Shown in pieces: positions 24,201 to 36,200 of a DNA stretch of 50,249 bases (position 1 is its first letter; each line of letters starts with the position of its first letter). Source of the stretch: Candidatus Omnitrophota bacterium (GTDB taxonomy: Bacteria > Omnitrophota > Gorgyraeia > Zapsychrales > JANLHA01); assembly GCA_023247795.1 (NCBI GenBank), contig JAHFFT010000017.1:1-50249 (forward strand), in the 5' to 3' direction. A program made the position numbers and the translations under genes. Under the pieces are notes generated by a model. The model was not told the DNA's origin and did no database searches. It saw nothing but the letters and a program-made list of their open reading frames with translations.

Positions 24201-27200
24201 ACCCAAACAGGAAAAATCGAACTGCTCACAAGAGAAGAGGTTCCAGCTGCAGCAAAAGCGGACCCATCTCTATTTTCTCGGCAGCTAGATATTTCCTACA
24301 TAAGAATAACCAATACGATCAATTTTGATTTCTTAAGGTATTATCGGCCGGCTAATATGCAGGATTTGCTTTATTTCGAGTTCAGAAGTCTTCTGGTTGT
24401 TGATTCAGCAACAGCCATGACAAATGTTCAATTAACTTCGCTGGAACAAACGGTTGTCGAAGAGATCCGCGCTGCCGTTGAGAAGGAAATTCAAGTGAAT
24501 GGGGATCGTCATGTCATTGAACTGTTAACTGTGATCCAAGGGGGCGTTTCCGGGCAGGCACAAATGGAAATAGGTGCCTTATTCAATATTGTTACGAATA
24601 AAGATGGATCATTTGATTATTCTAATCTGGCTTATCAGGCCGTGGTTTCGATTGTGCGCCAATGGCCCAAACGGCATTGGCATACTCACATCGGAGAATC
24701 TGTTCATGAAGGATTCAGTTGGAATGAGATGGTCGTTTATAAATCCGAAATCATGGAGGATTTTGCGCAGGCAATCCAGCGAAGCGATGTTGAGGATAAA
24801 GAGGGTTGGATTGCGAGATTACGACAGTATCAGCAGGAGAGAATATTGTGGGCCGACTTAACCGCGGAAGCGCAACAGCTTATATGGAAATTATATAAAG
24901 AGTTCGGATTAAAAACAAAAATCGGAATCTATGATTTAGATAGTTGGGAACGAATGGTAACCCATGTGGCGTTACAACATTTTGCTGATGGCGTTCAAGA
25001 CCTTTGGTTGCTAATCAGCTTATCTAGAAAATTTGAGCCAGATACCCGTAAGGTCATTGAGGCCATCCTTCGGGCCTATGACAAGGCAGAACGCCTTGCA
25101 GCATGGAAGTTTGGTGGGTCATTTAAAGCGAGACTGGTTGCTTCTTTCCCACGCCATGATCTTGCCATGTCGCCAGAACATGTGGAAGATGTCATGGAGA
25201 CAATCATGACGATGCGAAATGAATCGCCTGGTTATCGTGACCGATTGATAGGAATGGATTTAGCGGGGGCCGAGGCCTTAATAGATGATCATAATTTAAA
25301 TACCCATTACCGAAAGACCTCTGACTACAAAAATATTATCGATAGGGTTTGTCAACAAGGTATGGTCACAATGGCCCATTTGGGAGATATGGGACATACT
25401 TATCAAGCGGCACGGAAGGATTTGCCAAACCGAACAGAAACGCAAGACAATCTCATGGAGATTGCCGGTGTTGAAGATAAAGAACAACGTGTACGACATC
25501 ATCTTGCCTTTGTGGAAGATGGTATTAGATGCGGCGTGAGCTTTGTCAATCATGGAACGATTTTAGCAATCCAAGGATCAGTCATTACGAAAGGGCCGAA
25601 GAAGGGGTATTCTTCCGCAGGTGAGGCCATCGAAAATGGAGATAATTTAAGCAAGGCAGAGGAATTGTTAACCGTTCTTAGGCAACAGGGGATTGAAATC
25701 TGTACTTGTCCAACAGCTAATACGAATTCTTTAGCAGTGGCCTTGTATCGTGGTCATCCCCTGCACCAGTGGTTGATCAGAGGGAACAAGGTGTCAATTC
25801 ATGTGGATGATTTTTACTGGGGACGAGTGCGCAGTACTTTATCAGACGATATTGCCAAGATGATGTTAGCGGCCCCAAGAAATCAAGGGGCTTCAGTTTT
25901 AACACCGCAACTCGCCAAGACGATATCGTCTCCAAAATCAGTTTATTCGCAGTCATTGACAAATTCGGTGAGCGTTCCTTACAGTGAGCGGATCGTAAGT
26001 GAAGATGAACATCAATCGATGATGGCAAAATATTCGCAGGGACGGGAAGGCCCAATCGGAAAGGTGAGGGTTTCCGTTGACGGAGATAAGGTTCGTTTGA
26101 GTCCGGTTGAGGGGGCAAATGGTTTGCCGGTGTCATGGAAGGCCGCCATCGTTCAAAAGGTTGATAAATTAATTCAATACCAACAGGTTTCTCCAGGATA
26201 TGAGTATGCAGTGCCAAAAGTATTTGACTTTGAAGTAACAACCGAAATGTCTCCTCAGTGCTTGGTCCGATCTTCTCATGGCCTGCCTTATATCGCGGCC
26301 GCGGACCGCAGTGCTGTTATTCCCAAAGTGATCGTCCATCCGGCATACTTCTTTGCTCAGAATCGAAGTGATCAATTCATCCAACTGTATCATGAATTGA
26401 TCAGTCATATTGCAAAGCAGATCGACGATGAAAAATTGGCGCGTCTTGATACAAAGAGGATGAAGAGGATGTTGGGTCAAACGTTTGGCAATAAGATAAA
26501 GAATGGGATCGAAAAATGGATCAAGATCATCGCTGTGCACGTGGTTCTGATATTGACCCAATGGAATTGGTATCGAACCCAGGTCGGATTTATGCCAAAG
26601 CAAGACAAGTTGTTCAGACGCCGATTGATATCAAAACTTGCCGTTGGACGCATTGTGGTGGTCGTGGACAAAGATAACAGTCTCACCAGCGCAAGGAAGA
26701 ACATGAGTCTTAAGACGGCTCATTCCGTTATCGAAATTGTTAAGTTAGGGGGAGAATTCGCGATCATGGGAGGCGCGGATATCGTACGCGCGAAACGAGA
26801 GGTGATCCCATTCTTTTTGGAAGCGGCCGGAGAGGAAAAACATTCTTTAGAGCACGTGCATATGGTTTGGACCAATGGATCGCGGATGTTTAGTTTTAAT
26901 CTGTTAACGGAAGAGTACGAAGAAATTTACGCGGTAAAAGAAAAAGACGAGCTTGGCGAAGAAAATGTAGCAAAGGTCATGCAGGTTTTGAAGGAAATTA
27001 GAGAAGGATCGGAAGAGATCAAAATGTATCAGCGCAGAATTCAAGAGCGTACCGATCAAGAAGAGCAGGTTGTTAATGAGGAAACAGAGCTCGATTTGAA
27101 AGTCCTGGGGGTTATTGATGATCCGGATTTGAGGGCTCGCTTTGATCCAGATAAGAAGAAACGTCAGGTATGGATTGAGCAAATCCGCCGCAGATATAAA

Positions 27201-30200
27201 GAATTGAATATCGCCGCCGACGTAAGTGCGACCGGGACATCGACGATCACGACCGCGCCGTTAGGAATGAACAAAGGTTATGGCGTTGATCGATTAACGG
27301 ATATTTTGGGTGCCGATTATTCAGAGTTTGTTTATATCGGCGATGATTTTACCGGTAATGATAAAACGGCTGTTGAAGACCGGATTGATTTGGCGGCTAA
27401 CGTGGGGCAACAAGTGGAAGATATTTTAGGCGTGACACTTATAACATCCAAGCTAAAAGGACCTGATGGAACCGATGAGTACTTGGCATTAATCAGAGAA
27501 GTTCAGGAGAAGGTTGCAACAGGCATGACGCAAATTAAGCTCCTATGGTATGGCTTAAGTTTTAACGTGCGGGCGCAGACCCTGCTTGAAATGGAGAATT
27601 TGGCGTCTCGAGTTGGTCAACAGGCGCGGAACATGTTAGTTGAAATTAAGGGTAATTCTTATGGATCCGGAGACGTGGGTATTGGGCAAACGATTAAGCA
27701 TGACAATACCGTTTTATCGAAGGCGGATGTCCCTGTACAAACCATGGTGATAAGAGAAATCTTGAATACCTTCCCAAGCCATTATGTATTGGGAGAAGAG
27801 AAAATTAGTGACCAGGAATTGATCGCGCGAAATGAGGAGAATTTCGGTGCGGCATGGGTATGGGTTTTAGATCCTTTAGATGGAACCAGAGCGTATACTT
27901 CAGGAAAGGACGGTTACGCTTTTTCTTTGACCTTGGTTTATCAAGGTAGACCTGTGCTTGCCGTGGTGATTGCCCCTGAATTGGCGGAAATGCCGGCAGC
28001 AGTCAAGAATGGGGTGACGATGACCGGAAGCCTGTGGCGAGGAGTACGGTTAAACGGGCGGGTATTTAATGTCAACCGTGCGGCTGATCTTGGTCGCAAT
28101 TGGAATGTCATTGCCAGTTACAGTATATCCCGAGGGATCCAGGATCCTATGGGCGCTGGGTTAGCAGTTGTCTATGGCAAAGAGAATGTCAATCAGGGGG
28201 GGGATGCTAAAGAGGAGAGTGTGGGCGGTGGGATAAAGGTGTTGTTAGGGACCTATGGATTAGCGGTGTTATCAAAACCGGTCCAAAAGTTATGGGATTG
28301 GATAGGCATTGGTTTGATCGTGGAATTGTCAGGAGGAAGTATTCATCAGCCCAATGGAGAGAAACGCCTACCAGTTAAAGAAGAGGACATCTGGCAATGG
28401 GCCCAAGATAAGGATATGAACAGTCCTTCCGTCATTTCCAGAGGAGGAATTCATGAAGGACGAACATTGCGAGCGTGTAAGATAAGTCAGTTGGCAGCCT
28501 ATCGAGATCTTCCGGTAAGCGAAGCGGATCATAGGATGGCGGTCACGCGGTTTAACACAGAGCGATCGATAGCAACGGTGACGGCGATCATTCGGCCAGA
28601 TGGGGTTGAATTTAAGAATCTTGCTGGGGAATGGGATCCCCGCTGGGAGGAATCCTTAAAGGAACGATTGTCGAGTTTAGTGCCGGAGGTGCGCGGCCCG
28701 CCGGTGGAGGTGACGATCAACATCACCACCGATCCTAAAGATTTGACCATTGGCAACGAACCTACCCTATATATCGCGACCGCGCAAATTGATCAAAGAC
28801 AGGTCAATATCCATCCGAACTTTTTCGAGTTAACCGCTGCTGAAAAACAACTTGAGATCCTTTATCACGAGATCTTCAGTCATATCGTGAATGATATCCG
28901 AGATGAAGATGAGGCGATGGCGCATACGAAAGTGTTTGTATCGGTACAAAATGATATTATTAAAAATTTTGATTACCTGACTCATCATTTTTCTGAAATT
29001 CTTGATGTGATCAATTATCAGCCAGGAGAATTCATTGATGCTCGCAAGACTCAGACGTTCATTATCATCGATGGAAACGATTGTATAACTCCGCAAGTTC
29101 TTCGTTATTTGGAGATAGGTGGGTTTATTGTTGCGGTTTCTGGAAGTGATTTGATCAGTGTGGCACAACGTCTTTTGGGTCATCAGGGTCTGCCGAAAGA
29201 ATTGCGTCATCGCTTTTTGCTTGCTGTTAATGGCGGTGCGCAGATAGCCTTTGTTAATAATACGGATCAAATATTAGAAATTTTGTTTCCCCACATCGAT
29301 GTTGCAAAAGAACAACCAAGGAATATGGATTTAGTTTACGTGGGCAATGTGATTGATCAAGATAACCATATCATCAGAAGCATCAGCGTTCAACGAACGG
29401 TTACCGTCGTAAACGTGGATGTGAAAGAGATCGTAGAGTCATTAAGATATAATCACGTCGGTGGGCTTGTGATGGGAAGAGACGTATTTTTAGAAGCGGT
29501 TGTGGAACGAGCGAAGGAAAATCCTCATCGAATATTGTTTGAGCCACTTCAACTAAGACTTATCGTTAATCGAGCAAGACAAATCCGCGGTTCAGAGGTG
29601 ATTGAACAATCGAAGAATAAGCCCACACAGAATGAACAGCAGCCTCAGCAGGTCGAATCCACTGTCACCGCGACGGTGCCGCAAATAATAAAAATGCCTA
29701 CCTCTAAAAACATCATTGAAGGTGCGCCTTCAGCGCCGAAAGAAGAAATTTTTGCAGATACAGAGCCGATTAAACATGACGAAGCCAACGATTTGGGGAG
29801 CAAGAGGGTAACCTCAGAACCTGGTTCTGGAAGAAGCGCGCAACCTGAAGATATTTCCGACGCTCGTAAAGAGCTGATCAAAGAAGACAAAGCTTTCAGA
29901 ACCAGCGATGAGGAAATTGTTGAAAGTGCTGCCGTCGAAGAGGACGCGCTTAGCACTAAAATCGTCAAAAGCAAAAAGGTGGGGTTAGCGGAATTTTTAA
30001 CACGGCTCGTTAAAGCCATTGCCCCCAACAGCACCTTTCCGGAGCCATTGAATCCCAATGTGGTTGCGGTTTGGCCAATCCTTACAGTTGCTATTCCGGT
30101 CGCGCTACCGGAAGGATTTTCTACGCAGATGTCAATTGTTAGAAGGTTTTATGATTTTATCCATGACAGGTCATTACAGATTTTTTGTGAAGTTTTCGAT

Positions 30201-33200
30201 CGTTCTTCAAAAATAAGTCATTTGAGAAGGCTGAAGAAGGAGGAGATCACGCTGAATTTACAAGCCAGCAACGCGATTGAGATTGCCATCCCCTGGTCTT
30301 CGCGATATTCATTGACATTCGCGACAACAGGGATTTCGTATACTTTAGAATTAGCGCATCCTGCCGTCGAAGAAAAAGTTGCAGTGATTGACCCTCGCCA
30401 GCCGCAAGCAGCACTTTTAGAAGCTCCCAAAGAAATTCGTGTTGTTGTAACGTCGCCTAATACAGTGCAAGTCATTTATACGACGGTTACCGGGGCCGCT
30501 GGATATGTAATCGAATTCATCGACAGCGGTAAGAAGATTGAAATCAATGACGGTGTACAGACTGAAATTAGCATTGCTCTTTCTGAAAGTGATGAAAAAA
30601 AGTTTGTGATGATGACGAGAAATGCTACAGGCCGATATGGTGCGCCTTCCGACATGATTACGATTGAAGAAGCGGCTCTACCAGCGCCGATAGAAACAAC
30701 TCCCACAGAGACAACGCCGATTCAAGTTAGTGAAGTTGAAGATTTTGGGAAGAGGGGGGATGAAACCTCAGAAACTGGTTCTGGAACAACACAACCTGAA
30801 GAGATTTTCGACGAGCCCAAAGGGCCGATCAACGAAGGTTCCATAACCAGCGAAGAGGAAATTGTTCCAATAACAGAACAGGTGACGGTCGAGCCGGTAA
30901 CGCAACCACAAGTAGCGCAAGAAGGGGTATTGGTTTTAACTAAGATTCAAGAGGCGGAAATCCGTTTGGTACTTCAGGCGTTTTTCTATGAGGAATTAAG
31001 TAATGTTTGGTTGAACAGTGGGTTAAAAATCATACCCTATGATGTTCCTATGGAGGTTGTGTATGGGAAAGACAAAATAATTATCAAAGTTAAATATGCT
31101 GTCCCAAGCGAGCAACAAACAAACTTCCGTAGTTGGATTCATAAGATAAAGGCTGTTGGGATCGACTCAAATGGTCAAGAGCAAAAGGTAGAAAAGAAGG
31201 TTCGCTTTGAGGATGACAGTTTTTCTATGGAATTTCCACGTATGCCAATTTTGGAGATTTCTTTTAATGATGTGAGAGAAACACCAGGGCTTAGCGGCGG
31301 CTATCATAAGTTTAAAAAACACAAGAAGACAATAGCGCAAATTCGTCTGCCGGAGGCACCTGTGGATATGCGCATCGATTATGCCGTGGGTCGTTTACCG
31401 GCACCAGATAACATATCGTTCCGGCGAGCTAATGAAGATGAGAAAGAGTTGTCTTGGGATCCGGTCGATCAAGCACAAGGCTATTTTATCTATGAGTACA
31501 CTTACTATAATAATGGGTGTTTCTTCTCCAAAAAATTTGTTCCTGGAGAAACAACAACGGCAACTCTCAAGTTAACTCAGGGTGATCAGATCATGTTGGT
31601 CGCTCTTAATGCCGATGACCTTGAAGGCCTACCGTCAGAGGTTATCACAATTGAATTTAGCCAGCCTGGGCCGGGCGCAGTTGAAGAAATAACGGCCACG
31701 TTCCCTGCCTCATCAGATTCTTCTGAAGTCAAGATTTTGTCACATCCTGAATCTATAGAGGTTGCGCCTGCTGGTCAGCATGCTTTAAAAGTCACTAGAA
31801 AGGCGTTGGCCGAGCCTATGTCACGGCCTGCTCATAAAAAATCGGCAAACCCTGCTTATACAACAACATTATCAAGAGGGCAGGAGCAGCCCGTTTCTCC
31901 AGTTGCGCCAACAGAATCGCAGACGATCGATGGCGAAAATTCCGGATCAATCATTCGCACCTATGAAGAACTTCCCGGGCAGGTACAATCGTCTGTTAAC
32001 ACGTTAGTAGAGAGGCTTAACAAAGCGCCTGGCCTGATTGCCAACTGCTTCCCAACAAAAAGACATTCCGAGCAATTTATATCAGAGTTAAGGAAGAACA
32101 ATGGAGTTCTGACCTGGGACGGGGATTGGAAGCAAATTGATCCAGATAAAAAGTTTGCAAAGGCAGACCTTGCGAATCACTTCCATGCTGCGGTAGAGAC
32201 TCTTTTTAGTGGTGACTATTACAGAACATTAGAGTCCCGTTTGGATAATCAGGTGACCAGACGAAACACTGTGCGGCCTCGGCAGGCCGATCGGCTTCGG
32301 GGGCTTATGGTCTACCGTCTTGATGAGGTTGAGGCATATCTGAAAAAAGGTTTGTTGGGTCTGGGTGGCAAGGAGACAATCAAATACTGGATTTTGACAG
32401 TGATTATTGAGCCCTACCACGAAGCGGCCGTAGCAGTTTTGGATTACGCGGGGATACGATGTCATTTTGCTGTTTCCGACTCCGTAGCGGAGAGCATGGA
32501 ACGCTCCCTCAGAATAGTTCCGCAGACCCTGCTTTACGCGCTTTCAAAAACAGATCAACTTTATTTAACGTCGGCTATCAACGGAATTGTTGCCCCAACA
32601 CTGCAATTTAGAAAAGAGGGTCAAAAGGTTGGTTTCTATGGCCCGGTTGAGCTGGGTGATTCGCATTCCGAAAATGGTTTTATTGAACTGATGAGAATTG
32701 AGAGAAACGCGCCCGCGCATGTTACTTTGACATATGAAGATCAAAAAGGGGTTATGACTTCACCCACGGGGGTCAGGGCATTCCCAATGCCGGACGGAAC
32801 GGTTGGTGTGGAGTGGCACACTCCGTTTTATGATAATGGATTTGTTATTAAATATTATTTTGACGGTACGTTAAAAGCGACACAAGTTATACATACTCCA
32901 TTGCAATCATTGCAAGCGGCCGCCGGGCAAAAAAGGCAACTGGTTGATGACCAAAGGCCATTTGACAGTTCAAAACGAAAAGTAAGTTCAAACGTCCAAG
33001 AGGACAAGCCTTTAAAATTATTTGATAAGCCAGCGCCAAAGATCGATCCCGCCGCCAAAATTGAAGTTATTGTTTGGACTAAAAATTCTCGAGGGGAGCC
33101 AGGAAATCCGTCCCAAAAAGTGCCGCTTGTTACGGGAGGAGCGCGATCAAATCAAAGCGTTGCGGCGCAGGGCAGCGGATTTAACAGCATTTATTTAATA

Positions 33201-36200
33201 GCGGTAGCTTTCCTCTTGATAGGTATGGGTTACTTGTTGACAGCTCATCGGACTAGCAAAATGAGTGTGTCAAAACCACAATTTGCTGATTTGCGGTTAG
33301 AAGGGTTTCCCGACGGCAAACCCTTGTTTAAGAGGATGGATAAAGTACAGGACTTTATGCGTGATTTATTACAAGCCCTTTTACCTGATGCCCAGGCCCC
33401 ACCGCTGAAGCCAATTACAGGAATTGGAATCAACAATCATCAAGTCCTGCTGGTCATTGATCTTTCCTTTGCGCGGTCAATTCCTCCATCATTAGCAAAG
33501 GACTTCTTAAGATGTATTCAGATAGCAGTCCCCAGGGAATCCCTTCACACAATAGTCTCTCAAATAATTCGCGCTAAAGTACTCAACGGTCCTGTCCTGG
33601 CGCTCAGCATTCCGGAAGCTACAATAATTCGATTCACCCGGGTTACCGGCATGCCGGTCAATGAGGAATTTGTGAGGACGGGGAACTCTTCGGCAAGTCC
33701 AACCGCCGCGTCGCAGAATTTCGAATCCAACATCTTTTATTTTCTGGTCGCTTTCTTGTTGATAGCGTATTTGACTAAAACGAGTGTGTCAAAACCACAA
33801 ACGGCTGATTTGGTGTTGAGAGGGGTTGCTAGCGGCGATGATGTCTTTGCAAGATTGCCGGAAGTGGATAATTTCATGGCGGCTTTAGTCCAAGATCTTT
33901 TGCCTCAATCCCATGCCCCGCCGCTGAAGTCGATTAAAAGCATTACAGTTGGAAATGATGAAGTTGTGATGGTTGTTGATCTGTTATCCGCAGGACAAAT
34001 TTCCGCAACATTCCCGTCAAGCGTGTCATTGCGAGCGCAACGAAGTGTAGCGACGCAATCTTTCTTGAACAAGATTGCTTCGTCGCTAGAAGCGCTCCTC
34101 GCAATGACAAAACTAAGAGCTTATCGTACGGTTTTGCAAGTATTGGCGGGGATTGGATTGGTGTGGACCATCAATCAAGGGACATGGGCCGATGATGGCC
34201 TACCACCAGATCAGCCGCCGCATGAAAAAACGCAGGTCCTTGGTTTGAAAAAGGGATGGAACCTGATTTCGGTTGGTGTCCTTGATACCGAGATGACCGT
34301 TGCTCAATTCAAAGCCAAAGCTGGTGTCATCGGAAAGATCTGGACTTGGGACGCGGTCAATCCGCGAATGATCGCTGTTGTCGACGAGACTAAACCATTG
34401 GTGCCAGGGTCAGGGTATTGGGTCTATGTGTTGTCAGCAAAAAATATTTCGCTACGAGGTGTTGAGCCGCAATTCACGATGCATTTGAATTTAGGCTGGA
34501 ATCTCGGTGGTGCTGGCGCCAAAGACCCTATCGCCGTGCAGACGTTAATTCATGGCGACAGCATTCTCATTGTGTGGGCTTGGGATGGTCAGCATTTTGT
34601 GAGTGTGCATTCGCTCAATTCAGGAGAAGGGTATTGGATCTATGCCCGTCAAGCCGGAACAGTTCAACAGCCCGCAGCCGCTCAACACGTCATGGTTTGG
34701 GGATTGCTGATATTCGTTCTTCTTAAGATGATGTTATTTGTGAGAAATGAATTTTTCCCAGTCGGTGTCGATATCCTGCAAGATTTTATGCAGCAGCCCT
34801 TTGGAAATATCTTCACCCTTGTGGAAGGGAACAACTGTGGTTCGGCCATTGGGGTGTCGGAAAAAAATATGACTCCCCCGTTGTCTAACAGGCAGATAAC
34901 CGAGATTTTTAAGAATGTTGATGACGACAGCAGGCTTCAGAGGGGTCAGTCTCATGCGGTGACTTCAACTTCTTGGAGACCAACGAATTTATGGTGGGGA
35001 ATTTCTTTAGTTTCCTCGATATATAAAGCGATCGCTTCTTTGATACGTTTAAGTAAGGTTGGTAGATTTTTGGCTTGGCTGTGGCAGCCAGGAAGGCCTA
35101 AAGCGGAAGCAATGAGGACGCCATCCTCATCTTCTTCTATTAACACGGGAAATTCATATTTGCGGGACATCTTTAATCACCTCCTCTTTTTTGTTTTGAA
35201 TATAGCATTTTCGTTGATGGGTGTCAATGCGCGAAAATCCACGACCTTAAATGACGCGCGAATATTCGAGAAAGCGGCGTCATCTTATCAAGCTGGTTGG
35301 CACCTTGTTGGCGGATCAAAGAATTCCATCAAATTGACAGAACTTCAAGTCTTTAATCAGGCCGGCCAGCCCAGTGCTATTACACAACTCATCAATGGCT
35401 CTGTATGGACGCTAGAGCCGGGCGCCTCCCGCTTTACAACAACAGACGCAGTTGAATCTCATGGTTCCTGGGTCAATGTCGAACAGCCTGGCTCCATGGC
35501 AGCGCCAACCCAATCCCAATCCAGTCCTTTGACTGAGCATAGTCAATCCGTAGAAGCGGTTCAATGGATTTTTGTTGGAATTTTAATGGTAATTACATCT
35601 TTTGCCTATTTTCTTCTGAATAATCAACAATCAACAAAACGTACTATCGAGCAAAATGAATGGGAAAGACAAATCGCACGCAGTAAGAAACTGAATAATT
35701 CATTCCAGCAGATAAAATTTGTCAGAGAGCTCGTTTCGATTAGTGCATTACAGAATTTTGCTGTGGCCATGGCGTTTCCGGCTTTTCTTTTAAGTCGAGT
35801 ATTCTTTGGTTATTTACCGCAGGTAGATATTTTTAGTTCGGTGGCGTTACTATCCATTTCCTGGGGAGGGGCGGTGTATACCGGCTTCTGGCTTGTTAAG
35901 TTAGCAGAGGTAGAAATAAAGTATCAAAAGATGAAACAACAAATGCCTTCAGATCATTATGTTCAGCAAAATAATCTGATAACACGAATGCCGGATATTT
36001 TTATTGCTCTAGTGGGTTTGGCTGCGTTCGATACTCTTACCGCTCCTGTTATTAAGCCTGTTACCTTTTTGATTTGGATTGCTTTTGTCGCATTTATTAT
36101 ATTGTTAAAAATTGGAAAAATTGACAGCAAAATTATTTATAAGCATTTTACAAACATATCCAACACTATTAAATATGATTTCTTTAAATGGAATCGCATT

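Larger units (their letters stand above)
33950..34641 (+). repeat. Long direct repeat, copy 1
   Basis: About 690 bp nearly identical to 36920-37608, offset 2,970 bp at the start and 2,967 at the end (a three-base difference in one codon). It covers part of the 60-residue repeat, a palindromic element, a signal-peptide-like helix and a complete GWNLIS domain. Same frame in both copies. Confidence 0.88.
35175..35235 (+). other. Signal-peptide-like helix overlapping the hicB promoter and RBS
   Basis: NHLLFFVLNIAFSLMGVNAR aligns with LFMMLGTIVVLSQGDARKAN at 37.75-37.80 kb, the start of the next GWNLIS domain. Its codons are, on the other strand, the hicB ribosome-binding site and promoter. The loop between this helix and the previous one is made of antisense hicBA sequence. 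Confidence 0.55.
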
